This document shows positions 8,547 through 19,689 of a stretch of DNA of 64,000 bases, piece after piece. The first letter of the stretch is position 1. Every line of letters begins with the position of its first letter. The notes under the pieces were generated by a model. That model did not search any database and had not been told where the DNA came from. It worked only from the letters and a program-made list of their open reading frames with translations. The DNA comes from Selaginella moellendorffii (Eukaryota; Streptophyta; Lycopodiopsida; Selaginellales; Selaginellaceae): positions 135,199 to 199,198 of the forward strand of contig NW_003314265.1 in NCBI RefSeq assembly GCF_000143415.4, read 5' to 3'. A program made the translations under genes and the position numbers.

Positions 8547-11542
8547 ATGGAGGAAGAGTGGCGAGGCCGCCCTCGTCTTCGGTTGCGTGACCTGGAGCGC
8601 TTCACGGGTCCCTTCACAGTTGCCGCAGATCCAGGTAGTGATGCGCCCGCATTCGGAGTTTCCAAGCGCCAGAAGGTACAAGTAGAGGAATCTAGAGGGG
8701 GTCTGCTGCTGGCTTCAAGGGTTCCGTGGGTAATCGTAGGCAAGATCCAGCTCTGGAACGAGGGGTTTTGCTGCCACTCCTCGTCTGGGCATTCTGGCGA
8801 TAGCTTCGCCCTTGCAGATGATACAGGTGTGGGGTGTTGCTTGCTAAGGAACGTGGATCAGTGTCCTCTGGGTTCCAAAGTGGTGATCACGTCTTTCAAC
8901 TACATTCCCTCTATCCGAAAGCTCAAGCCTGAGAAAGCAAGGGAGGATTGTCTCTCCGTTTGTCTGGAGGTCCATGAGCTTCATGTCGTGCAAGATGGAT
9001 CGATACTTCAGGTTTTTCCACGGTTGTGTCTCAGTCCAGCGTCGGCCGACGTGAAGAATGAGATGCTGGAGACGCCACCTCTGAAACGAAGTGGTGGAAA
9101 GGCTCGGCTCACGCTGCGGGGATGCTTGCATTGTTTTAGCCCATCCTTCGCTCTTCCCTGCACAGGCTCAACGTTTTCCATGGCGAAGAGCTTGTTCGCT
9201 GGGGGTGAAAAGGGCGATGGACAGGTCCTTAAAGGCTTTCTTGTGGAGCTAAGGAACTGTAGTCATCAGCGTCTACGCTCGAAGAAAGATGCGGAAGAAG
9301 ATGGTCAGCTGGTTCGGGTTTTCTTCTCGGGGGCTTTGTCTGCCTGGCGTCCTGTTCTACTGGATTGCGTCGGCAGCTGGATTTGCATCACCGGTCTAAG
9401 AAAGAAAATGATCAGCGTTGGACCGAAAGACTTGCACCTGATTTTGGCGGCCACAAGGACTACTTTCGTCAGCCGAACACCGGATGAACTTGAGCGTCCG
9501 AGAAGCTTGCGGAGTGATCTGGTTCGGGACAAGAAAACTTTTGGCTCCTACGTTGGTGTAGTTACTGGGGTACAATTCGAAGGAAGGATGGTGGAGCTGG
9601 ATGAGAACGTTTGCTTGCTACTGACTCACCAGGAGCATACTTTTCTGCATGGTCTTCGCGTTGGAGCAACGGTAAAAACATTTCCGTTTCTTCTTTACGG
9701 TTTTTTCCTGACTATCCATGGCTTACAGATACTCGCTCTTAATGTACATATCGCTGCTGTAGGCTGGGGTTGGAGAAAGTACCTATTGCTGGGTGCTTGT
9801 TTTCGTTCTACTGTAAAAATTGTTTGTTTTTCTTCGTTAGATACAGTGTAAGTTCTTACGGTCCTTCTAAACTTTGTGTTATCTTCTCTATGTTCAGCAT
9901 TTCAGTGCCTGTGAGAACCGCGTGCCTAAGTAAATTTCAGCACTTATCTTTTACCGAGACATTTGGGTAAGCTTTCCGTTTCCATTCTCACGAAAAAAAA
10001 AATGCGAAGACTTTCTTGAGCAGGTTACTTCGAGCAGTTTTAGATTTGAGAAAGAAGCTGGGCAGTGGACCGGATGTTTTCGATTGCATTCAAACGACGT
10101 CGACGCGTGTTTCTCGGGTATGTACTAATGCAAAGGTCCATGAATTTTAGCTTCCACGTTCAGGATGGTTTGAAGGAGTTTATGTCTCACGAGCAATCTT
10201 GCTTCCTTGGACAAAGGGGAAATATTAAGTCGTCTTTGCAGGTTTCTCTCTTTCCATTTTGAAGCTTCAAACTCCAGGCATCCTGTATCGGCAGAGAATT
10301 CCACCCTTTTTGGAACTCAAAGAATATCTTCAGCAACTCTGGGAGGACTCTAGTTCATTTATCTGGCAGCAAAAACAGCACAGCAACCGTTTCAATCGTT
10401 GCATTATTTCCAGTGACGACTTGAATTTTGTTGTTTTGGGCCGCCTCGAGGTATGCATGCTTCATAAGTTTTGGAAAATAACAAGGCGCTGACAGGTCTC
10501 TAAAACCTCGGGGGCCCTTCAGTTTTTTGATGCGACGCACGAGATACATGTCGTAATTCCGGACCTCCATTGCTCATCGATGCTATATCAAGTTTACAAG
10601 GTTTTGCGCCTTTTATTCTTCTTTGTTCGTGAGTAGTCTTTCTTTCAGGTGTCCAAATTTGATTTAGTGATGGAAGGAACGCCTGGGAGCTGCCATTTTT
10701 ATTTTGTATTCAGCTCCAAAGATGCTTATCGCTGTTCAGCTTTGGGATGCGAAATACCGAAGTCCAGTCCACACTGGATTTCTAGCTTGCCTAACTTACC
10801 GCCGTCACCATCGTCTACAATAAGCTTTCGCGCGAGGGTAAGTTTTGTTTACATACAACATTGTTCATACACTGAAATGCGAGCTTGTACAGGTTGTTGC
10901 CGTATCAAAACTCGTGCTCGTCTGGAATAAATGGTTAGGCTACACTCCTGCCAAAAGTCTCGTGTCCAACATCAATGTCTCTTTTGGTTGTTTCGTCATT
11001 GGTAAGCGATTGCTCCACTTGTACCAACCTGTGCCTCCAAACTTTATATCCAGATGATGGCTCTGGCGTAACCGAGTGCTCGGCTCACGGAGTGCTTGCT
11101 GATCACCTCTTGGGACTGAAATTTGATCGGGACCAATGCGTTACAAGGCACACGAACGCCTTGTGTGCCATTCTTCGCAACTATGAGCGCATTGTCTACG
11201 AAAGAGACCAGAGGAAAGACTTCTCGCAAAGTTATCGAGTTCTAGGCGATGGAAGTACACCTCTAAGCGAGAGCGACCATGCGGTCATCGACATGTTTGC
11301 AACTAGAGCCTGTCATCGTCCTCCTATGGTAAATAATTTGTATACACTTCAAAGGCAGCTTGTATTGACGAGGAGCTTTTTCTTGCTACTTGCAGTCTCT
11401 GGTTTGCGAGATTTGTCCTAGAGAATTTGACAACAAAGCTCGCGTGCTTGTGAGATCAGTAGAAGAGATATCATACGTTAGAGAAGCTCACAATCTCAGC
11501 AAAGAGATCGAGCTTGCACTCAACAAAAACAAGGTTTTGTAG
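8547..11542 (+). CDS. CTC1: CST complex subunit CTC1 (telomere maintenance)
   Basis: CTC1 is the large OB-fold subunit of the CST complex, which protects telomeres and recruits DNA polymerase alpha for C-strand fill-in. The first exon runs from the ATG at 8547 to about 9670. It contains VGKIQLWNEGF, SSGHSGDSFALADDTGVGCC and SYVGVVTGVQFEGRMVELDE, the pattern of the plant CTC1 N-terminal OB region. The next exon (about 9730-9848) gives LNVHIAAVGWGW and LLLGACFRST, also typical. Several short exons follow. The last ones give DHLLGLKFD, HTNALCAILRNYE and, from 11397, SLVCEICPREFD to the TAG at 11540. The model is shorter than the angiosperm protein of about 1,270 residues. Middle exon boundaries (9850-10980) are uncertain. 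Stop codons of this gene and TAD3 are only 6 bp apart. Confidence 0.82.
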
Positions 11543-11548
11543 CTCGTG

Positions 11549-12964
11549 TTAATCTGTGTAGTTGTCTTCCGCTAGAGTCGCTTGGATGACAGTGTAGTGA
11601 TGGTTTAAGCTCGGTTGTCTGTGTAGGAAAAACTTCCCACCGAGAGCTCCATTGTCTGGATTTGAGGTTCTAAAGATGACCCTTCGAAATCTCTGATGCA
11701 CCATAGCCATTGCACACCTGAAGAAGAAAACAAGCTTAGCAAGCAGCAAACAAAGCTCACTTCACGAAAACAACCCTTACATTGCACAGGGCTCCCTCGT
11801 CAAGTATATGTCGAATCCCGTGCAGAGGTAAGGCCGAGAAGCCTCGACCGTGATAGAGGAGGACCTCGACTCGATGTGGATGCTCTCGGCAGCGCTGGCT
11901 TCGCAGCGTTGTCTCTTGACGGATAGCGTAGCTTCGTCGCATTCTTTATCGTCGGGAAACAAACGTCGATCCCTCTCGGACGCTTGCTCAATGGCGACCA
12001 TAGCTGCGTGCCGGAGAGGATGCCAGCCTCCACTGCAAGATGAACAATCCGTGCAAGATGGTGGAGTGGATTCATCATAGCCACTAGCAATTACCTGGCC
12101 GATGGATGGATCAACTATCACAGCACCATTTGAAAGCTGAGCCAAAATAAATAAATCAAAACACATATAAGTTCTTGGGAGGTTTGCATCAACCAAGGTA
12201 ACTTACCCGGCCATGGTCGATTGCCAGTGAAGCTTGATGCATCGCTCTCACCATGAATGCAGCTATCGTTCTCTCTTCGTCTTCGTTAAACTGGATTTTC
12301 GAAGGCCTTGCACTTCGAAGGAAAAACAAAGCTGAGATCACAGCTAGTGGTTTCGCTCACACTTACCTGTTGGGGTGGAACGTTGTCGGCCAGAGATTGC
12401 ATTGGGTAGCCCATTCTTCCCTGTCTGCAGCCGGATGCTTAGGAATCTACAAGGAGAAGTAAGTCACTAGAGTGAAGAACTGATAGAACGTCCTAAACTA
12501 CAGACCTTGGCAATGAAAGTTTCCAAGCTGTGCTTCTCAACCAGCTCGGCTACTTGCGATGGAATCGTGCTTGAATCATCGGTTCGTGTGCACAGAATGA
12601 TCGAAAGGGGACCTGCGTTTGAATCATCTTATACTACCTTCTAAGAAAATGGAGTCACGCACCTTCTGTATCGCGCTTCGATCGAATTCGTTTTATATGG
12701 CTCAAGTCAGTGAGAGGAAACACGACACTAAGCTCCCTAAAAAAAACAACGTAAGATTCTACCTTTCACGATGAGAAAAGAACAAAGAAAACACTCACTT
12801 TATAAGAACACTCGCAAGCTTTCCTTGAATGTGCGCAGCAAAAACATCCACTGCGTCGATATGTTCAGAGACCAAACAATCACACTCTGTCCCATACCTG
12901 TTGCCGATGAATCGACCTCCTCGTGGCCAGGAATGTGGACGATCGACCAGCGCTGTCGATCCAT
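11549..12964 (-). CDS. TAD3: tRNA-specific adenosine deaminase subunit TAD3 (ADAT3-like)
   Basis: TAD3 is the structural partner of TAD2 in the enzyme that converts A34 to inosine in tRNA anticodons. The minus-strand model starts at ATG 12964 (MDRQRWSIVHIPGHEE); the frame upstream has no usable ATG. Short exons then give VFAAHIQGKLASVLIK, ELSVVFPLTDLSHIKRIRSK, PLSIILCTRTDDSS and IPKHPAADREEWATQCNLWP. The deaminase domain follows: WHPLRHAAMVAIE, PYLCTGFDIYLTREPCAM|C.M.MVHQRFRRVIF and the end LNHHYTVIQATLAED. The catalytic HAE of active deaminases is HAA here, as expected for the non-catalytic TAD3 subunit. The zinc PCxxC is kept. It is convergent with CTC1 and divergent from TAF10. Confidence 0.9.
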
Positions 12965-13145
12965 CTGCCAGGAATTTGTGGGAGCAAGTCTAAGCCGCCT
13001 GGCAAATCGCTCATACCAGCAGCTTTCGCCCTTTCTCCCAGATCGCTGTGGGAAATGCCGATCCGGAGCAGCACGCCGACGCTAGCGCCATTGCCGCTCC
13101 CACGATTTCCCTCTTCCCAAGAACCCTAAAAGTTAAACCCTCAAT

Positions 13146-13182
13146 AGTGACGTGGCCACGTAGACGTGGCGTCTACGTCACT
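13146..13182. promoter_or_regulatory. Palindromic ACGT-core (bZIP/G-box-like) cluster between TAD3 and TAF10
   Basis: The 37-bp element starts AGTGACGTGGCC and ends GTCTACGTCACT. Its outer arms AGTGACGT and ACGTCACT form a perfect inverted repeat. Four ACGT cores lie inside it, within a CCACGTAGACGTGG near-palindrome. ACGT cores are bZIP sites (TGACGTGG is a C/G-box hybrid). It lies 182 bp from the TAD3 start and 52 bp from the TAF10 start, so it may control both. Telo-box-like AACCCTAAAA lies at about 13120. Confidence 0.5.
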
Positions 13183-13196
13183 GGGATACTTTTTGA

Positions 13197-13206
13197 TATA
13201 TAAAAG
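13197..13206 (+). promoter_or_regulatory. TATA box upstream of TAF10
   Basis: TATATAAAAG is a good match to the plant TATA box. It lies 28 bp before the TAF10 ATG (13234), so initiation at the usual 30 bp would leave almost no 5' UTR. Either the leader is extremely short or this TATA is not the main one. Confidence 0.45.
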
Positions 13207-13233
13207 CTCCTCCCCAAAGAAGGCTACGCGAAG

Positions 13234-13650
13234 ATGGACAGGGCTGGGGACAAGCTGCTAGTGGATTTCCTCTCTTTCCTCGCCGATTACGTCCCCACAT
13301 TCCCGGACGAGCTCGTCGATTACTACGCCGCGGCGGCGGGATTCCAGTGCTCGGATGTGGGCGTCAAGAGGCTCCTGTCCGTGGCGGCGCAGAAATTCGT
13401 GGCCGAGATCGCCAGCGACGCGATGCAATACTGCAAGATGCGGCAGGGCGTGGGGGGATCGTCGTCGGGGGCCAAGCAGCAGCGCAAGATGGTGCTCAGC
13501 CACGACGATCTTGTGAGCGCGCTCAAGGAATACGGTGTGGAGATGCGGCGTCCGGAATATTTCGCGGATACATCCAGTGCTGGCGCCGCCGCTGGCGCCG
13601 CTGGGAATCTCGCGCCATCGGCCGCCGCCGCTGCTCCCCCGGATCAATGA
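13234..13650 (+). CDS. TAF10: TFIID subunit TAF10
   Basis: TAF10 is a histone-fold subunit of TFIID, also found in SAGA, that acts in the nucleus in RNA polymerase II initiation. This is a single-exon, 138-residue frame with the full domain: LLVDFLSFLADYVPTFPDEL, VDYYAAAAGFQCSD, KRLLSVAAQKFVAEIASDA, then KMVLSHDDLVSALKEYGVEM and RPEYFADT. The acidic/alanine-rich tail ends with AAAAAPPDQ. Length and motif order match plant TAF10. It is divergent from TAD3, with a shared 270-bp upstream region that holds the palindromic ACGT cluster and a TATA box. Nothing looks broken. Confidence 0.95.
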   Translation: MDRAGDKLLVDFLSFLADYVPTFPDELVDYYAAAAGFQCSDVGVKRLLSVAAQKFVAEIASDAMQYCKMRQGVGGSSSGAKQQRKMVLSHDDLVSALKEYGVEMRRPEYFADTSSAGAAAGAAGNLAPSAAAAAPPDQ

Positions 13651-13735
13651 TCTTCTCTTCCTTTCTAGGGTTTTGCATAGGGTTTAGATAGATTCCTAGG
13701 CGGGCGATGGCGCTGTGATTTCGTCCAGGCGGAGA

Positions 13736-14813
13736 ATGCGGTGCCTTGCGGCCCATGGCGGCATCCAGCTCCAGCAGCCACGGCTCGTCTCGATCGGAGG
13801 CGGCGTGGGAAGCCTCTCTTCTTGTAGATGGAAGGCGAACAGGTGTCTCCGGGCGAGAAATCTGGAGCTATGGCGCAGCACAGTACGGCATTGGAATGGC
13901 AAAACTCGCTGCCAAGCGTTTTGGAGCGCTGATTCTTCTAGTTCCGGCATCAAAAGCGAGAGCGAGAACTTTGGACAACGCAAAAGACCGGTAAGAGTCG
14001 TTTAGACAAGAAAAAAAAGTCTCTAAGTTCTTCCATCCACAGGTGTTAGAATGGGTTGTGCCTGCTGTTCTCGCGGCCGCCACCATCGTTTTGGCCTTGC
14101 GATCCGGCAGGGCCTTCGCGGCAACGTTTGAGAAGAATGTGGCGAGGGAGGCATCGACAAACCAGCTCGGCATTGCACTGGTGAGTGCTTGGGCTGGATT
14201 GATCGCTGGAGGCCTCCACACTCTCACTGGCCCGGACCACTTGGCAGCTCTAGCTCCCCTTTGCATCGGCCGACGATCAAAGCTCGAGAGTGCCGCCGTT
14301 GGTGCCGTGTGGGGATGCGGTCACGACGCTGGCCAGGTCCTCTTCGGCTTCTTCTTCCTGCTGCTCAAGGACAGGCTCAAGATCGAGGTGCTCCGGACGT
14401 GGGGAGCTCGAGTGGTGGGCTTGACTCTCATCGCGATCGGAGCAGTGGGGATCAAAGAAGCACAGGAATCGCCAGCCGTGGAGGAAGAGGCTGCTGTGAC
14501 GAAGAAGAAATCGCTGGGCTTTACTTTCGCGACCGGGATCGTCTATGGCTTGCAGCCGGACGCGCTTCTCATGATCCTTCCAGCGCTGGCGATGCCGTCC
14601 GGACTGGCCGGGGTCTCCTTCCTCGCGATGTTTCTGGTTGGAACCGTGGCGGCCATGAGCAGCTACACCGTGTTCTTGGGATCTTGCAGCCAGGCGCTTC
14701 ACGAGAAGATCCCGTGGATCACTCGCAAGCTCTCGTGGGCGTCCTCGATCGTAGCCATCGCGTTTGGCTTCGCTGTTCTAGCGGGAGAAATTTTTGGTCT
14801 AAGCTTCTATTAA
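13736..14813 (+). CDS. Chloroplast NicO-type nickel/cobalt transporter-like protein
   Basis: The family exports or imports Ni2+/Co2+ through a multi-span membrane protein; the plant members are predicted plastid proteins. Two exons: 13736 to about 13990 and 14042-14813, phase 0. The first encodes a Ser/Arg-rich, acid-poor N-terminus (MRCLAAHGGIQLQQPRLVS...) that looks like a chloroplast transit peptide. The second starts VLEWVVPAVLAAATIVLALR. It carries the metal-site motif GGLHTLTGPDHLAALAPL (HxxxxxDH) and VWGCGHDAGQVLFGFFFLLL. About six hydrophobic segments follow, including TFATGIVYGLQPDALLMILP and the end SSIVAIAFGFAVLAGEIFG. A charged loop with EEEAAVTKKKS lies between helices. The ATG at 13736 is the first in this frame. 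The transported ion has not been established from sequence alone. Confidence 0.88.
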
Positions 14814-14954
14814 TCGAATATATTGTCTCTAATCCATCTTAAAGAACGTCGCGGGTTCGACTCTCCTAAGTATCGAATCTCCATTGGAGCCACGTGGCAG
14901 GCTCGCGCTTTAGCGTTGGAGATAGATTGCTAGCGCGCGAGCTTCATTGGAGCA

Positions 14955-16613
14955 ATGCCCTGCTCCAAATGCCTTGCGTCGGGCACATTGTGGACGCATG
15001 GCGAGGGTCTGGTTGCGCCATGGCGGCGACGCCTTGCGGCTCCATCGATTTGCAAGCGGCAGAGAGCTTCGATTCGGATCGTAGATCAGGATGTGAGGCT
15101 GCATTCCAGGGTTTCCGACAGGATGCCGCCAGATTTGGCAGGGTCGATCGGCTTCTCGTCGGATTTCCAGGTAGTGTGTGACATTTTCGAGATGTAGAAG
15201 CTCGTTTTCATGGTGATTTTGTCAGCCGAATCGGTTTCCAGCGTTCCCGGGCTCGGATTTCACGAATGTGAGACAGAGAGAAGAAAAGATCAGCAATTTG
15301 CGACGCTTGATCCTCCAGGTGGCGACTGTGAGTGGTTTTTTCGCGTTGCAATCACTCACTCAGGCCTGGGCTGGAAGCTCCATGGCCGACGCTCAACAAA
15401 GCGCATCATTTTTGGGATTTTTGGGAAGCATTGACGAGATTAAAAGCGGTTTTACATTGGTACGTAGAGAATTTTCTTTCATGGAGGAACGATCTTTTGA
15501 AAGTTTTGCAGGCGTTTCTTCTAATATTTTTCTCGGAGTTGGGAGACAAAACATTCTTTATTGCGGTAATCTCCTCCAATCTCGAGTTTCCATGAATTGT
15601 TTTTATGCAGGCAATCCTGGCGAGCAGGAGATCCAATGTTGCTGTTTTTACTGGAACATTTGGAGCTCTTGTGTAAGCTATAGCTATAGTTCATATGATA
15701 TCGTTGCTTGAAGATACGTTGTGCCTTCTTTCATGCAGAGCCATGACATTGATATCTGTGGTTTTAGGACGGGCATTTCATTATATAGACGGTGTTCTAC
15801 CTTTCAGGTAATCAGAAGAACTAGAATCTCAAACCAATCTCCAGATCTCTTGCAGCTTAGGCAGCAACGAAATACCGCTAGACGACCTTGCCGCTGTTGC
15901 TTTGCTGGTAAACATTCCATTTTCGTTTGCGTTTCCTTGTAGTCAAAAGGACTTTCAACTGTAGATTTACTTCGGAGTGTCTACGCTGCTGGACGCTTCT
16001 TCTATGGAAGGATCAAAATCACAAGAAGAGCAACAAGAGGTACGTAAAAGCTCATAGAATTCACGTCCGCTATCTCGTGCTTGCTGACCTCTAGGCGGAA
16101 CTGGCCGTTGCTGGAGTAAACGGTGGCGGCGGCTCGACGAGCAGCGTAGTTATCTCAACATTCGCACTGGTGTTCGTGGCTGAGTGGGGAGACAAGTCGT
16201 TCTTCTCGACAATAGGTGAATGGATCAAACTTCCAGTCCTTTGCTTGGTTCAAACCAACATGAAAAAACTTGACGCGAGTTCTTCGTCCATCAGCTCTAG
16301 CAGCGGCGTCCTCTCCTGTTGGTGTGGTGGCTGGAGCTATCGCTGGTCATGGCGCTGCTACATTGGTAAGAATCTCGACTCCATGGCTCGAACGAGAGTG
16401 TTTTACAAGCTTTCTTCTTTCCAGCTCGCTGTTCTTGGTGGATCGATCATGGGAAACTACATCTCCGAAAAGGTTGGAGCTAAAGCCCAAATCGAGAAAA
16501 ATAATCTTTCGCATTTTTCATCTTTTCTACAGGCGATTGCGTACATTGGCGGGACGCTATTCCTCGTGTTTGCTGGAGAGACGCTCTTCGAGATCCTCAC
16601 TGGGTCCAAGTAA
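14955..16613 (+). CDS. GDT1/UPF0016 family chloroplast Mn2+/Ca2+ transporter (PAM71/CMT1-like)
   Basis: GDT1 proteins move Mn2+ and/or Ca2+ across membranes; plastid members supply Mn for photosystem II. The first exon (14955 to about 15178) encodes a transit-peptide-like N-terminus (MPCSKCLASGTLWTHGEG...). A donor after GTAGTGT joins to the acceptor at about 15239, giving FPGSDFTNVRQREEK. The double family signature is present: FLLIFFSELGDKTFFIA (exon near 15513) and LVFVAEWGDKSFFST (near 16164), both E-x-G-D-K. Other segments are AILASRRSNVAVFTGTFGAL, VLGRAFHYIDGVLPF, ALAAASSPVGVVAGAIAGHG and IAYIGGTLFLVFAGETLFEI. The acidic/Gly loop between the halves is normal. Nine or so short exons. Chloroplast location is inferred from the N-terminus. 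Confidence 0.88.
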
Positions 16614-16793
16614 AACGTAAATGATTGCACAGAGACAAGGATTTTTACCAGCGTGACCAAGAGTCAAAATGGCTTTGTTCTACCTCCCAGTAGGGTTTTT
16701 GGTGGAATGGGAATGGCGCGGGGTAATTCAAAGGGATTTCGGCAGGGATTTTCAATGGTAGCGTAGATTGGATCGAAGCGGCGGAAGCGCGAG

Positions 16794-19470
16794 ATGATGA
16801 TCGGCTATGCTGACGATAGCCCGATGCTACACGGCATTGAGCTTTCAGGCCCCCTTTCGCAGCCTCCTTCGATCCGAGCTGAGGATCGGAAGAGGGGAAG
16901 TTCCAAGCGCGTAGCTCCGGATTGCGTCGCCAAGCACGAGCACTTGATCCAGTCGGGTCCTCTGGGAAAATGCGACAATCCGCTGTGTACGACTTGTCCG
17001 GCCTATCTTGACCCCAATTTCCACAAGGAGGAGAAGCGCTCTGTGGTGAGTTTTGAGTGAATTCTCATTGCTCAAGAGTTTCCACTTGTAGGGAAGTGTT
17101 GCGGTGCCTGGATTTTTACGAAAGTTGTGGCTAGTGCTCCGCGAGATTTGGTACCACTTGTCACGCGGAGTCATAAATCCTCACACCAAGTTCGTCCAAC
17201 GCTGGAACAAGTTCTTTGTTCTGTCTTGTCTCACCAGCGTTTTCCTCGATCCACTATTTTTTTTCCTCCTCGCGGTAAAGCAGGTGAGCTTCTTGTTAGC
17301 TTTCGGCATCAGATCGGACAGACTTATTTGGAACTGTTCACTGTTTCATGGCAGTACCAAAAGTGCATTTACATCGACCAGAAAGCTTCCACTGTTTTGC
17401 TAATTTTGAGAAGTATCACTGACACGATTTATCTCATGCACATCCTCCTCCAGGTGACGGTTTTGTCTTTCCCTTTCCTTCTTTCAAGAAATTCAATTTC
17501 ACGTGATTAGATCATCGCAGTTTCGGCTGGCGTATGTTGCTCCATCGGTTCATAAAATCGAGAGGCCAGAGAGGAGATTTTTGTCCGGCCGCGAAGTTTC
17601 CTTTGCAACTCGCGATCTTGTCGACAATCCCAGGAAAATAGCGTGGAAGTACTTGACGGGATGGTTTTTGCTGGATCTTTTGTCAACTTTGCCTCTTCCA
17701 CAAGTAAGCTCAATTTTTTTTCTTGATTTTACGCTAAATCACTTCATGATCATCCAGATTATGATCAAACTTGTTGTGCCGCGTTACATGGGAGCAGCTG
17801 GTGCAAACTACTTCAAAAATGTGCTCCGCGTCACAATGCTACTCCAATGCGTCCCACGCATAATTAGAGTGCTGCCGTTTCTTTCAGGATATACTTCTAT
17901 CGGTTTTATCTTTGAGACCGCTTGGGCGAACTTCGTCATCAATATTCTTCTCTACCTCCTTTCAGGCCACGTCGTTGGCTCTTGCTGGTACCTTTTCGGG
18001 TTGCAGGTATGGTTTTAGTACTTTACCAATCACAAGTATTTCAGGGTAACACTGTTTTCTACGTATGCAGAGAGTGAACCAATGTTTGCATAACGCTTGC
18101 AGAAATGCTACCAGTTCACGATGCATTGGAGACTTTCTAGACTGCGGCAATGGAACCCTGCAAGAACGTCTCATTGGAAATGCCGTCAGGAGCTTGTGGG
18201 TGAACAATGAAAACGCTACTCAGTGCTTTGACAGTCCATCTCGTGTCTTCACATACGGTATATATCAACCTGCTGTGCTGGTGACTACACATAATAACAG
18301 CTTTACCAGATATATTTTCTCCTTGGTTTGGGGGTTTCAGGTAAGTGGAAGTTGGAAGCTGTTGATAGATGTTGCTCGCTTCGTGATCAATGCAGCAAAT
18401 CAGTACGTTAGCTGGAAACCAGATTCCGAGCCTGTTCATCTGGGAGGTCGTTTTTGTGATGACGGTCATTGGACTGGGCCTGCTACTGTTAACGTTGCTC
18501 ATCGGCAACATGCAAAGCTTTCTACAGTCCCTCGGTCGCAGGTATCTTTAGACTTTCGCCTTGGTTCTAACTTCTGTTTTTTTTCTCAGATCCTTGGAAA
18601 TGCAGTTAAAACGATACGAAGTTGAGAAATGGATGACCCGCCGTCATCTGCCTCCAAAATTGAGAAGGTATGACTGAATGTTTTTAGCTTCTCGTGAAAT
18701 TTACTTTGTGTTCTTTCAAGGCGAGTGAGACAATTTGAGAGATTTCACTGGGCAGCAACCACCGGTGTCGGGGAAGAGGAGCTGTTGGAGGACTTACCGG
18801 AAGATCTGCACAGAGATATTCGCAGGCTGCTCTTCACAGATCTCGTGCAAAAGGTTTTTTCCGAGTCCATGATTGACAAACTTCACCATGGTTTTCTATT
18901 TTCCAGGTTCCTCTTCTAAGAGCCATGGGTGAGCACTCGCTCGACCAGATCTTCCAGCGCTTGCGTCAAAAGCTCTACATCGACGGCTGCGAGGTCGCGC
19001 GTCGTGGTGTTCACGTCCACCAGATGCTCATCATCGTCCGAGGAACGCTGCAAAGCAAAAACGAGGACGACTCTTACGCAATGCTGCGAGGCGGAGATAT
19101 CTGCGGCGAAGAGCTGCTGACGATGTCTCTCTTCAACTCTCGCTTCTCCAAGCAAATCCGAGCCATCTCCACTAGAACAGTCGTGTGCCAAGGTAACGTC
19201 GAGGCCTTTTCCATCGGGAGGCAAGCTCTGGAAGAAGTGAGCCGGGACTTTAAGTTGCTACAAGATCCACAAGTGCAAAGAGCTATCAGGTACACAAGTT
19301 TTGTTCTTCCTCGAAGATTTTCTACAAGAAAATTCACGAGTCTTCTTTCTAGATGTGAATCGCACTTCCTGAGATCATGGGGAGCGGGGAAGATCCAAAC
19401 GCTATGGAGATATAGAAAGAAGATGCGCGCAAACAAGAGGTGGCCTAGCGCAATATACAAGAAGGAATGA
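16794..19470 (+). CDS. Cyclic nucleotide-gated cation channel, group IV (CNGC19/20-like)
   Basis: CNGCs are six-span cation channels of the plasma membrane used in Ca2+ signalling. The start is MMIGYADDSPMLHGIEL, followed by the Cys motif CDNPLCTTCPAYLDPNF. Exons then give INPHTKFVQRWNKFFVLSC, FLLDLLSTLPLPQ, the extracellular Cys-rich loop (CLHNACRNATSSRCIG, FLDCGNG) and the pore WGFQ|QISTLAGNQIPSLF. The pore triplet is AGN rather than GQN, which suits group IVa. The S6 end is TLLIGNMQSFLQSLGRR. After RRHLPPKLRRRVR the binding domain carries MLIIVRGTLQSK and GGDICGEELL. An IQ-type calmodulin site, GKIQTLWRYRKKMR, closes the protein. About ten exons with short introns. Frame and motifs are intact. 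Confidence 0.92.
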
Positions 19471-19689
19471 ACGGCTGGATCATGATGTTTAGTCTGACGG
19501 CTGCGATTCGAGATGGATTTTCCCGCCCGGCGGTAAAACCCGCGTTTCAAGCGCACGCTATGGCTCCCAGATTTTCGCGACGTCCTCGATGATCTGCGCC
19601 ATGAGGGGGAATTGCTACTGCTGCTCGCGCTCTATAAATCCTCTCCACTTGGCCGCCTCCTCAAGCGGATCCATCAATCCGGCTTCACA

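Noticed and set aside
8535..8590. ATG at 8535 as the CTC1 start
   Set aside because: It is in a different frame that stops after 18 codons; 8547 opens the long conserved frame.
12890..13084. Upstream minus-strand ATGs (in other frames) as the TAD3 start
   Set aside because: They end in early stops. MDRQRWSIVHIPG at 12964 matches the TAD3 N-terminus and splices in frame.
13707..13718. ATG at 13707 as the start of the nickel transporter
   Set aside because: It opens only three codons before TGA; the next ATG in the correct frame is 13736.
14845..14872. GCGGGTTCGACTCTCC resembles a tRNA T-arm
   Set aside because: No D-arm, anticodon arm or acceptor stem folds around it.
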